Source: an uncultured Acidocella sp. (GTDB taxonomy: Bacteria; Pseudomonadota; Alphaproteobacteria; Acetobacterales; Acetobacteraceae). From it: a DNA stretch of 11,953 nucleotides. Positions 1 through 6,539 of this stretch are shown here, piece by piece (position 1 is the first letter of the stretch; each line of letters starts with the position of its first letter). A model generated the notes under the pieces. It was not told the origin of the DNA and ran no database searches. It was given only the letters and a program-made list of their open reading frames with translations. Both the position numbers and the translations under genes were made by a program. The stretch is from the NCBI RefSeq assembly GCF_946222605.1, contig NZ_CAMIIE010000088.1, positions 1-11,953 on the forward strand, read 5' to 3'.

Positions 1-273
1 GTCGAGCAGGGCTTTCAACTGCCCCATCAGCGCCAGCTCAACCGGAGATTTGTAGAAACGGAAACTCCTTCACCCGCAGCTGGCCGAGCTGGTGCGCACC
101 AGTTCGGCCAGCTGCGCGGTGCTTTCGGGCAAGGCGACGGCGAAGGGCGAGCCCGTCCAGAGCCTGCCCCAGCTTTCTCCGTAAGGGGCCGTCGCCTCCT
201 GGGGTTCCAGCAGGCAGGACCCCAGCAGGTCGCGCAATGCCTCTCGCGCGCGCCCGATCGGCTGTGTGGACAT
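1..273 (-). pseudogene. FAD-linked oxidase (GlcD/D-2-hydroxyacid dehydrogenase type), internally deleted remnant, continues past left edge
   Basis: The ATG at 273 begins an N-terminal segment typical of FAD-linked oxidases: about 58 residues running through APYGESWGRLWTGSPFAVAL and PESTAQLAELVR. The sequence then enters a fold-back palindrome (coding TSSASCG) and hits TGA at 72-70. In the same frame after the stop, bases 69-1 read RSFRFYKSPVELALMGQLKA followed by LLD. This resembles the C-terminal end of the same family, where such a segment precedes the NPGK tail. A full member has about 450-480 residues, so the FAD and substrate domains are almost wholly missing. The gene starts 2 bp after the transporter stop, so it was the last operon member seen here. 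The intact enzyme would oxidise a D-2-hydroxy acid. A misassembly or chimeric read could also give this junction. Confidence 0.65.
75..116. repeat. 42-bp near-perfect loopless palindrome at the deletion junction
   Basis: Two 21-base arms (75-95 and 96-116) are reverse complements with one mismatch (G88 opposite T103) and no spacer; the centre GGTGC|GCACC is between 95 and 96. On the minus strand the right arm encodes AQLAELVR of the FAD oxidase and the left arm is its fold-back copy. It could extrude as a cruciform or arise by template switching during replication or amplification. Confidence 0.93.
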
Positions 274-275
274 GC

Positions 276-1643
276 TCAGCCGTCGATGGCGTCGGGACGG
301 TCGAGATTATCCTTGGTCTCCTTCATCAGCAGCCCGCCAAGCAGCATCACGATTGAGACGCCGCAGGAAAAGACCGCCAGCACCTTCGGCAGCGCGCTGG
401 CCTGGGTGGCGACCAGCGAGACGAAGAAGGGCATCATGCCGCCGATGGCATAGCCGATATTCCAGGACAGGCCAGTGCCGCTGGCGCGCAGCCGGGTCGG
501 GAAGCGTTCGTTCAGGAAGATCAATAGCGGGCCATAGCTGCCATTGGCCAGGAAGGCGAGCAGCACCGCGTAGAGGCCGAGCATGGTGATGTCGGAGGTC
601 TGTCCCATGGTGAGGTAAAGCGCCGGAAAAGCGAACACACGCACCAGAGAGGCGATGATGAAGACTGGCTTGCGCCCGACATGCTCGCTGATCTCGCCGA
701 ACAGGATCGCGCCCGCCGCACCGGCCAACGCCACCAGGATCAACATCATCGAAGCGGTGGTGCCGGGTACCTTGCTGACGAGTTTCAGGAAGGTGGGCAT
801 GAAGCCGGAGGTGAGGTAGTAGCCGCCACCCGCGCCGATGGTGAGTAGCAGATTGAGCAGCAACACCGGCAGGAAGCGGCCGCGGAAAATTTCGTTCAGC
901 GGGCTTGCCTCGGTCGCCGCCTGGGCCCGCCGCGCCGCCTTGCGCGCGGCCATCTGCTGGAAGGCCGGGGATTCCTCCAGCTTCAGGAAGATCAGCATGC
1001 CAATCACCGAGGTGAGCAGGCCGGAGAAGAACATCAGCCGCCAGCCCCACGCGGCGAAAGCGTCTCCAGGCGCCAGCAGGGAGACAATGAAGAAGACCAA
1101 AGAGGCCAGCAACCCGCCGATGGCCGAACCCGCGCCGCCGACCGCGCCGGAGACGACCCCACGCCAGCGCTGGGGCGCGGATTCGGAGCCGATGGTGTGC
1201 GAGGAGGCAATGACGCCGCCGACGAACACGCCCTGCACCAGCCGGAAGAACAGGAAGAGCAGCGTGGCGGACAGGCCGATCTGCCCGACCGTAGGCAGGA
1301 GGCCGAAGACCGCGGTGAAGATGCCGACACCCGTGGTGGCCACCAACATCGCCATGCGCCGGCCGCGCCGGTCCGCGAAGGAACCGAACAAAGCCGCGCC
1401 CAGCGGGCGCATCAACAGCGTGACGGCGAAGGAGGCATAGACGCCGACCAGCGAAAGCATCGGCTGATGCGCGGGGAAGAATAATTTGCCGACCGTCGGG
1501 GCGACATAGAGCAGGATGAACAGATCGAAGAGATCCAGCCCCCAGCCGAACAAGGAGGCGGTCACCGCGACCATGAACTGGCGCGCCGGCAGCGGCGCGT
1601 CGACCGGCCCTGTGGCATCCACGCTTTGCGTGATATCTGTCAT
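276..1643 (-). CDS. MFS transporter, organic/aromatic acid:H+ symporter type
   Basis: A 455-residue major facilitator protein with about 12 hydrophobic segments. The family loop motif GSFADRRGRR is at 87-96 with its second-half counterpart GEISEHVGRKP at 316-326. TM1 contains acidic residues (GWGLDLFDLF, 33-42) as in proton symporters for carboxylates and aromatic acids. It most likely imports the acid degraded by this cluster. The start ATG 1643-1641 was chosen over an in-frame upstream ATG at 1715 because GAGGGAGA stands just before it. It begins after the AT-rich 1644-1817 gap, so it may have its own promoter. Its stop lies 2 bp before the start of the decayed FAD oxidase. Substrate not determinable; furoate transport (HmfT-like role) is an inference from location. 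Confidence 0.85.
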   Translation of the reverse strand: MTDITQSVDATGPVDAPLPARQFMVAVTASLFGWGLDLFDLFILLYVAPTVGKLFFPAHQPMLSLVGVYASFAVTLLMRPLGAALFGSFADRRGRRMAMLVATTGVGIFTAVFGLLPTVGQIGLSATLLFLFFRLVQGVFVGGVIASSHTIGSESAPQRWRGVVSGAVGGAGSAIGGLLASLVFFIVSLLAPGDAFAAWGWRLMFFSGLLTSVIGMLIFLKLEESPAFQQMAARKAARRAQAATEASPLNEIFRGRFLPVLLLNLLLTIGAGGGYYLTSGFMPTFLKLVSKVPGTTASMMLILVALAGAAGAILFGEISEHVGRKPVFIIASLVRVFAFPALYLTMGQTSDITMLGLYAVLLAFLANGSYGPLLIFLNERFPTRLRASGTGLSWNIGYAIGGMMPFFVSLVATQASALPKVLAVFSCGVSIVMLLGGLLMKETKDNLDRPDAIDG

Positions 1644-1647
1644 TGTT

Positions 1648-1655
1648 TCTCCCTC
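1648..1655 (-). promoter_or_regulatory. Ribosome binding site that decides the transporter start
   Basis: GAGGGAGA on the minus strand ends 4 bases before the ATG at 1643. No comparable site precedes the in-frame ATGs at 1715 or 1670. Confidence 0.7.
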
Positions 1656-1724
1656 GCGCCACAATTTCATGGCGAATTTTGCATTTTGGACGTTGGCGGG
1701 TAGCGATCGCTCCATCTCAGCTTA

Positions 1725-1756
1725 CGAAAACCAATATAAATAGATATTCGTTTTCG
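1725..1756. promoter_or_regulatory. 32-bp inverted repeat, operator-like
   Basis: Arms of 13 bases, CGAAAACCAATAT (1725-1737) and ATATTCGTTTTCG (1744-1756), are reverse complements with one mismatch around a 6-base AT spacer. The repeat lies between about 80 and 115 bp upstream of the transporter ATG and overlaps the best -10-like hexamer, a usual place for a repressor. The regulator is not in this window. Confidence 0.5.
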
Positions 1757-1765
1757 ATGATCCAA
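1737..1765 (-). promoter_or_regulatory. Possible promoter for the transporter gene
   Basis: On the minus strand TTGGAT (1765-1760) and TATTTA (1742-1737) are separated by 17 bases in an AT-rich stretch. The -10 match is weak (3 of 6), so this is only the best candidate in the gap. Its -10 sits inside the 32-bp inverted repeat. Confidence 0.3.
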
Positions 1766-1787
1766 CCGATAAGAATCGACTATGATC

Positions 1788-1817
1788 AAAAATTTTCAGA
1801 AAAATTCTGATATTTTT
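1788..1817 (-). terminator. AT-rich hairpin just after the 2-hydroxyacid dehydrogenase stop
   Basis: Directly after the TAG at 1820-1818 the minus strand can fold as AAAAAT, TCAGAA, loop TTT, TTCTGA, ATTTTT, with an A/AA bulge between the two 6-bp stems, and it ends in a T run. There is no GC-rich stem, so as a terminator it would be weak. It may only lower read-through into the transporter gene. Confidence 0.35.
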
Positions 1818-3029
1818 CTAAAACCTGTAAGCATCTCCATGCCGGCTTGTCACCTGCGGAATGGCCGCCACACGCCAGGCCCCCGATTGCGCCATGGCGA
1901 CGGCGAATTCCTCGTGGATCATCGTGGCGAACTGCGCGCCTCCTTCGTCGCCCCAGGCCGCCAGGGCATAGAGAAAGGCGCGGCCGCAAAACACGCCCTG
2001 CGCGCCGCATGCCATTGCGCGCAGGGCATCCAGCCCGGAGCGCACCCCGCTATCGAATAAAACGCTGGCCCGGCCTTGCACGCGCTCTACAATGGCGGGC
2101 AGAACATCGATGGATGCGGGGGCGGCGTCCGATTGGCGGCCACCATGGTTGGAAACGAGAATGCCATCCGCGCCGGCGTCGATGGCGGCCTGCGCATCTT
2201 CCGGGTGCAGCACGCCCTTGACGATCAACGCGCCATCCCAGGCTTTGCGCATGCGCGCGATCTCCGCCCAGGAGAAGCTGCCGACCAGCTCTTTCTGCAC
2301 GAAGCCCGCAACCTTATCGAGCGTCGGCCGGCCTTCGACATAGCGCTCGACATTCCCAAACCGCGGCGTCCCGTGGCGGCGCAGCGCCAGCGCCCAGGCG
2401 GGCGAGGTCAGCACCTGCCAGATGGTACGCGGGGTGGGCCTGAAGGGCACCACCAGCCGGTTGGCGAGGTCCCGCGGGCGTTTGGCGCGCACCGGCGCAT
2501 CCAAGGTCGCGACGATGGCACAGATGCCGGCGGCCTTGGCGCGGGCGATGAGATCGAAGGTGACGCGATGATCGTCACGCGGAAAGCCGTAGAGCTGAAG
2601 CCAGACATTTCCACCCGCGATAGCGGCCACCGCCTCCAGCGGATCGTTCGCCAGCGTCCCGGAGATATAGGGGATGTTGGCATCCCGCGCCGCCCGCGCC
2701 AGGCTAAGGCTGGCACCCGGCCAGATCAGCGCGTCCATCCCCGTCGGCGCGATGCCGATCGGCATGGCGTAACCTCTGCCAAACATCTCGCAACTCGTCT
2801 CGGCCTTTTGCAGATTTCCATAGCGTGGGACGATCTCCACCGCATCCAGCGCGCGGCGATTGACCGCGACGCCGAGATCCGCCCCGGTACCGCCCTGCAC
2901 GAAATCAAAGGCGAAATCCGGTACGCGCCGGCGCGCCAGCGCCTCCATGAATTCGTAGGTTGGCGCGGCATAGGTCATCTCGGCGGCGCGGCCGCTGCGC
3001 GAGCCCGGGCCCCAGGCGGATTTCGGCAT
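1818..3029 (-). CDS. FMN-dependent L-2-hydroxyacid dehydrogenase (LldD/MdlB-like)
   Basis: A 403-residue TIM-barrel FMN enzyme that would oxidise an (S)-2-hydroxy acid to a 2-keto acid. Residues matching the glycolate oxidase site by eye are Y147 (LQLYGF), D177 (TLDAPV), K271 (IVKGVLHPED), H295 and R298 (SNHGGRQ). The FMN phosphate loop is around FDSGVRSG (325-332) and GRAFLYALA (349-357). The Tyr that binds the substrate carboxylate (Tyr24 in glycolate oxidase) is Phe43 here. An extra hydrophobic segment at about 195-220, seen in LldD and mandelate dehydrogenase, suggests membrane association and quinone reduction rather than oxidase activity. The ATG at 3029-3027 is one base past the ThDP gene stop, so the two are coupled. 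Mandelate, lactate or a furan analogue are possible substrates; the specific one is unknown. Confidence 0.82.
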   Translation of the reverse strand: MPKSAWGPGSRSGRAAEMTYAAPTYEFMEALARRRVPDFAFDFVQGGTGADLGVAVNRRALDAVEIVPRYGNLQKAETSCEMFGRGYAMPIGIAPTGMDALIWPGASLSLARAARDANIPYISGTLANDPLEAVAAIAGGNVWLQLYGFPRDDHRVTFDLIARAKAAGICAIVATLDAPVRAKRPRDLANRLVVPFRPTPRTIWQVLTSPAWALALRRHGTPRFGNVERYVEGRPTLDKVAGFVQKELVGSFSWAEIARMRKAWDGALIVKGVLHPEDAQAAIDAGADGILVSNHGGRQSDAAPASIDVLPAIVERVQGRASVLFDSGVRSGLDALRAMACGAQGVFCGRAFLYALAAWGDEGGAQFATMIHEEFAVAMAQSGAWRVAAIPQVTSRHGDAYRF

Positions 3030-3030
3030 C

Positions 3031-4725
3031 TCAGTAATCGCAGATGATGTTGACCAGCGCCTGCTGACCTTCGCGCGTCGCCGCCAGGGCACGCTCCAGC
3101 GCCGGTCGCAGTTCGGCCACGGTTTCCACCCGCAAGCCCAGCCCCTTGGCGCCGGCCAGGCTCTCAAAGGCCGGGGCGGGGCTGAGATCCGCCAGCATGC
3201 GCCCGCCGCTCTGGGCGGAGACTCCCTTCGGGTACATCGCGCTGGTGGAATTGCGCACGGCGCCATGCAGCGCGTTGTTGAAGATGATTGTGAGCAAGGG
3301 CAGCCCCTGCACCTGTGCCACCCAATGGCTCGCGGTGGGGTTGGTGAAGATGTAGGCTCCATCGCCCATTGTGCAGACCACGTCGCGCTCTGGCTTGGCG
3401 AGCTTGATGCCCAGCGCCGCCCCCAGCCCCCAGCCGAGTCCGCCGGCGGGGGACAGGCCGAAATAGGTGCCGGGCCGGGTGCGCTCACAATGCTCGACGC
3501 GCAGCGGATATTCATTGACGATGATGGCCTCCGGCCCGACCACCTCGCCAATCACGCGACTGATATATTCCGGAGTCAGCTCGGCGCCTGGCTCGCTCTT
3601 GGCGCGTATCGCCGCGCGCGCCCCGGCGATGCGCGCCTGCAACGGCATACGCCGCGCCTCGGCGCGTTCGCTGGGCGCGCCTAAAATTTCAAGCAACGCC
3701 TCCAGCACATCCGCCGGGCGGGCGGCGAGCGAAAGGTCGGAACGGAAGCTGCGCATAGGATAGCGCGCGAAAATCGGATCCTCCCCGACATGCACGATTT
3801 TTGCGCCCGCCGGCGGTTCGGCCAGCTGTGGCACCCAGGGAACATCGCAATCCAGCACCAGAATCATGTCCGCCTCACGCACCCAGGGCATGGGGTCATG
3901 TCCGGCCTCGAACGGATGGTCGGAAGGGAGCGCGTTAAAGCGCTGGTGATAGCTGGTCACCGGCACGGCATGGCGCTCGGCGAAGCGGCTCAGAGCGGCG
4001 AAGGCGCGGGCCTCGCGCCCGGCATTGGCGGTGACAATCAGCGGCGATTTCGCCGCCTTCAGCCATTCGGCGATGCGGGCGATATCGGCCATCGCCGGCA
4101 AGGGGGCGGCTACGTGCGGGCGCGGCTTGGCGGTCTCGGCATGGTTTTTATCCGGGGCGGCCAAAATGTCTCGTGGCAAAGTGAGATAGACTGGGCCTTT
4201 CGGCGTGGAACCGGCAATCTCGATGGCACGGTTGACCACATCGCGCGCCTGATCGGGGAGGTGCAACTCATAATCCCATTTCACCGCCTCGCGGATCATC
4301 CCGGCCTGATCGAACATTTCCTGCGCCCAATGGATGTAGCGGGTGCGGGTGCCGAAATGCCCCTTTTCTGAGAAGGGTGAGCGGCCGGCCATCAGCAGCA
4401 TCGGCACCTGTTCGCGGCTGGCATCCAGCACCGCGTTGATGGTGTTGGCGGTGCCGACATTCACATGCACCATCACCGCCTGCATCTTGCCGGTGGCGAG
4501 ATAGACGCCATGCGCCATCGCCACCGCGGTGTTTTCATGCGGCACCACCACCGGGCGTGGTAGATCCCGCCCTTGTGCCTCGGCTTTGCAGTAGGCTTCG
4601 ACGATCGGCGGGAAATCCGTGCCACCGTTGGCGAAGAGAAAATCGATGCCGGCAACCTGCAGTTGCGCCAGCAGCGTATCCGCCGCCGAGGCCGGTGCTG
4701 TTTCGATGACTGCTTGCTTGTCCAT
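3031..4725 (-). CDS. ThDP-dependent enzyme, benzoylformate decarboxylase/acetolactate synthase superfamily
   Basis: A complete 564-residue thiamine diphosphate enzyme with the usual three domains: Pyr-binding N-terminal (about 10-185), central (about 210-345) and PP-binding C-terminal (about 390-564). The cofactor-activating Glu is E64 in PHENTAVAMAHG. The Mg-ThDP motif starts at G454 (GDG) and closes with NN at 483-484. H87 in VHVNVGTANTINAV lines up by eye with catalytic His70 of benzoylformate decarboxylase, but the second active-site His (His281) falls in DCDVPWVPQ (292-300) and is missing. Start ATG 4725 has AGGAGG seven bases upstream. It is 35 bp after the XdhC gene and directly followed by a 2-hydroxyacid dehydrogenase, so decarboxylation of a 2-keto acid to an aldehyde is the likely role. 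C-C ligation or lyase chemistry, or a 2-hydroxyacyl-CoA lyase activity, cannot be ruled out. Confidence 0.8.
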   Translation of the reverse strand: MDKQAVIETAPASAADTLLAQLQVAGIDFLFANGGTDFPPIVEAYCKAEAQGRDLPRPVVVPHENTAVAMAHGVYLATGKMQAVMVHVNVGTANTINAVLDASREQVPMLLMAGRSPFSEKGHFGTRTRYIHWAQEMFDQAGMIREAVKWDYELHLPDQARDVVNRAIEIAGSTPKGPVYLTLPRDILAAPDKNHAETAKPRPHVAAPLPAMADIARIAEWLKAAKSPLIVTANAGREARAFAALSRFAERHAVPVTSYHQRFNALPSDHPFEAGHDPMPWVREADMILVLDCDVPWVPQLAEPPAGAKIVHVGEDPIFARYPMRSFRSDLSLAARPADVLEALLEILGAPSERAEARRMPLQARIAGARAAIRAKSEPGAELTPEYISRVIGEVVGPEAIIVNEYPLRVEHCERTRPGTYFGLSPAGGLGWGLGAALGIKLAKPERDVVCTMGDGAYIFTNPTASHWVAQVQGLPLLTIIFNNALHGAVRNSTSAMYPKGVSAQSGGRMLADLSPAPAFESLAGAKGLGLRVETVAELRPALERALAATREGQQALVNIICDY

Positions 4726-4732
4726 TCCTCGT

Positions 4733-4738
4733 CCTCCT
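4733..4738 (-). promoter_or_regulatory. Strong ribosome binding site of the ThDP enzyme gene
   Basis: A perfect AGGAGG lies 7 bases before the ATG at 4725, in the 35-bp gap after the XdhC gene. It suggests the ThDP gene is translated independently of upstream coupling. Confidence 0.75.
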
Positions 4739-4760
4739 GGGCGCGCCGCGCCTATTTTGC

Positions 4761-5717
4761 TCAGCCGGGTGCGACAGCCTCGGCCAAAATCTCCGCCAGA
4801 ACCGAAACCGCGAGGGTGCGGGCATCGCGGGTCGAGGGGATCAACCCGATCGGCCCGCGCACCCGGGCGGTCTGCGCTTGCGTCATCCCCAGTGCGCGCA
4901 GCGTTTCTTGCCGGCGTGCCTGAGTGCGCTGGCTTCCCTGCGCACCGATATAGAATGCCGGGCCGCGCAGCGCCCGCACCAAAATTTCCGCCTCCCGCTC
5001 ATGCTCGTGAAAAAACAGAACGATGGCGGTTTGTTCGTCCATCTCTGGAAAAACCCCAGGCCAGGATTGCGCGTGCAGAGCCGGGCTTTGGCGCCGCGCT
5101 GCTTCCAGCGTTTCAACATCCGGCGCGGCGAGCTGCGTGTCATAGCCGGAGGCGGCCGTCATCGCCGCGAAGGCGGCAGCCTCCGGGCCTTTGCCGAAGA
5201 CCAGAAAACGCGGATCGGGGTCGATCTGCAGCACCGCCCAAATCTCCGGGCCGGGGTGGCGCACCGCGTCCGGATGTTCGCAAAGCTCAAGCCCATCTTG
5301 CGAAATCAGAAGCCAGATCCTGCGCCGTTGCGCGAGGGCCTGAGTGATCCGGCGGCACAGCCCGGCATCCGGGGGCGGCATCACCAGAATCTCCAACCCG
5401 CCGCCGCAGGGGAGTTGCAGATCGAAAAACGGCGAGCCCTTGCCATAGCGCAGCCGGCGCACCACGCCCTGCGCGGCGGCGGCCAGCGCGTGGCTGCGCA
5501 CATCCGCATCGATACAGCCTGAGGACAGGCTGCCGACATACGCCCCATCCGCCGCCATCGCCATCAACGCGCCGACAGGCCGGTAGGATGGTCCGTCCGT
5601 GCGCAAAATCATCGCCAAGGCGACAGGCGCGCTCAAGCCCGCCAGCGGAAAATCCGCGGCCCGGACGCAGGCACGGATGAGCGTCTGCGTGCTGGACGGG
5701 GAGAGCGCCTGCGCCAT
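4761..5717 (-). CDS. XdhC/CoxI-family molybdenum hydroxylase maturation protein
   Basis: A 318-residue protein of the XdhC family, which binds molybdenum cofactor and helps its sulfuration and insertion into xanthine oxidase-type enzymes. The N-terminal XdhC_CoxI part shows SYRPVGALMAM (44-54), GSLSSGCIDADV (62-73) and PCGGGLEI (103-110). The C-terminal Rossmann part shows FLVFGKGPE (171-179) and YIGAQGSQRTQARR (256-269). It ends in PIGLIPSTRDARTLAVSVLAEI (289-310), the usual family ending. The family GAGH turn is altered to GKGP, so the nucleotide site may differ. The start at 5717 fits the 7-bp gap after hmfE; an upstream ATG at 5780 would run about 50 bp into hmfE. The obvious client is the hmfABC enzyme encoded just upstream. 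The role is well supported, the specific partner inferred. Confidence 0.88.
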   Translation of the reverse strand: MAQALSPSSTQTLIRACVRAADFPLAGLSAPVALAMILRTDGPSYRPVGALMAMAADGAYVGSLSSGCIDADVRSHALAAAAQGVVRRLRYGKGSPFFDLQLPCGGGLEILVMPPPDAGLCRRITQALAQRRRIWLLISQDGLELCEHPDAVRHPGPEIWAVLQIDPDPRFLVFGKGPEAAAFAAMTAASGYDTQLAAPDVETLEAARRQSPALHAQSWPGVFPEMDEQTAIVLFFHEHEREAEILVRALRGPAFYIGAQGSQRTQARRQETLRALGMTQAQTARVRGPIGLIPSTRDARTLAVSVLAEILAEAVAPG

Positions 5718-5724
5718 GCCGTAC

Positions 5725-6525
5725 CTAGCTGCCGACGAATTTCGGCGCACGCTTCTCGTGGAAAGCGAGCACGCCTTCACGGAAATCGTCAGACTGACGC
5801 AGCCGGGAATAGTTATATCCCTCGATCTCGATGGCGGTTTGCAGATGGCATTCCTCGGCCTGGTTCAGCATCTTCTTGGCGGTGCGCTGGGCCATCGGCG
5901 AGAAGGCGAGCAGCTCTTGCACCAACTTGTCGGTGGCGGCTTCCAGCTCACCATCCGGGTGCAGCTCGGTGGCGATACCCCAATCCAGCGCCTGCTGCGC
6001 CTTGATCCGGCGCGAGCGCATCACGATGTCCTTCGTCCTGGTAATGCCGACGATTTTTTGCAAGCGAGCGGAGCCGCCGGAGCCGGGGATCTGGCCCAGC
6101 TTCTGCTCCGGCAGGGCATATTGCACCGTCTCGGAGACCAGGCGGAAATCGCAGGCGAGCGAAATCTCGAAGCCGACGCCGAAAGTATAGCCGCGATTGG
6201 CGACCACCACCGGTTTTTCGCAGCGCGCCGGAGCGGCGATATTGTCGGCCAGTTTGGAGACATGCTCCGGGCTCGCTTCCAAAAACCCCTTGATATAGCC
6301 ACCGGAAGAGAAATGCTCGCCGATCGCGCGCAGCACGATCACGCGCACGCGCGGATCGGCATCCAGCGCCTCGAAGGCGGTACGCAACTCGTCGCGCTGA
6401 CCCATGGAGACGGTGTTGAACTCACCGCGATCGAGAATGATGTCGCCGCGCTGCTTGGCCTCGTCCACCTGCACGGTGAAGCCATCGAAAGCCTGGCCGG
6501 AAATATCTTTATAGGGTTTGGTCAT
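5725..6525 (-). CDS. hmfE: Enoyl-CoA hydratase/isomerase family protein; probable HmfE (2-oxoglutaryl-CoA-forming/hydrolysing step)
   Basis: A 266-residue crotonase-fold protein of usual length. Both hydratase glutamates are present, 20 residues apart as in rat crotonase: E120 in GVGFE and E140 in LPEQKLGQIPGSGG. The first oxyanion-hole segment reads SSGGYIKG (73-80), with Tyr77 where most hydratases have Asp. In furoate operons the gene following the ligase encodes such a protein and is assigned to opening the hydroxyfuroyl-CoA lactone and/or hydrolysing 2-oxoglutaryl-CoA, giving 2-oxoglutarate. I chose ATG 6525-6523 because GGAG lies 8 bp upstream. A TTG start at 6543 would add six residues and overlap the ligase stop. 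The gap to the ligase is 14 bp and to the XdhC gene 7 bp. The fold is certain; the reaction is inferred from context. Confidence 0.7.
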   Translation of the reverse strand: MTKPYKDISGQAFDGFTVQVDEAKQRGDIILDRGEFNTVSMGQRDELRTAFEALDADPRVRVIVLRAIGEHFSSGGYIKGFLEASPEHVSKLADNIAAPARCEKPVVVANRGYTFGVGFEISLACDFRLVSETVQYALPEQKLGQIPGSGGSARLQKIVGITRTKDIVMRSRRIKAQQALDWGIATELHPDGELEAATDKLVQELLAFSPMAQRTAKKMLNQAEECHLQTAIEIEGYNYSRLRQSDDFREGVLAFHEKRAPKFVGS

Positions 6526-6533
6526 GCAAGGGA

Positions 6534-6537
6534 CTCC
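6534..6537 (-). promoter_or_regulatory. Ribosome binding site that decides the hmfE start
   Basis: GGAG lies 8 bases before the ATG at 6525, favouring it over the TTG at 6543 that would overlap the ligase stop. Confidence 0.55.
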
Positions 6538-6539
6538 AA

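Noticed and set aside
1702..1711. Perfect 10-bp palindrome AGCGATCGCT in the transporter leader
   Set aside because: Short and expected by chance in a GC-rich genome; it does not overlap the promoter candidate.
1644..1715. 24-residue N-terminal extension of the transporter from ATG 1715
   Set aside because: It is hydrophilic, has no ribosome site, and would cover the leader that contains the good site at 1648-1655.
2076..3047. Plus-strand open frame of 323 codons opposite the FMN dehydrogenase
   Set aside because: Antisense shadow; the minus-strand frame carries the full catalytic set.
1818..4725. Call as a plain mandelate operon (mdlBC)
   Set aside because: No mandelate racemase or benzaldehyde dehydrogenase is visible, active-site residues differ in both enzymes, and the flanking genes point to furoate.
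4726..4760. Possible terminator or promoter between the XdhC and ThDP genes
   Set aside because: Only 35 bp with a short GGCGCGGCGCGCC run and no T tract; it mainly holds the ribosome site.
5718..5780. Upstream ATG at 5780 for the XdhC gene
   Set aside because: It would overlap hmfE by about 50 bp and adds sequence unlike the family; the ATG at 5717 gives a standard N-terminus.
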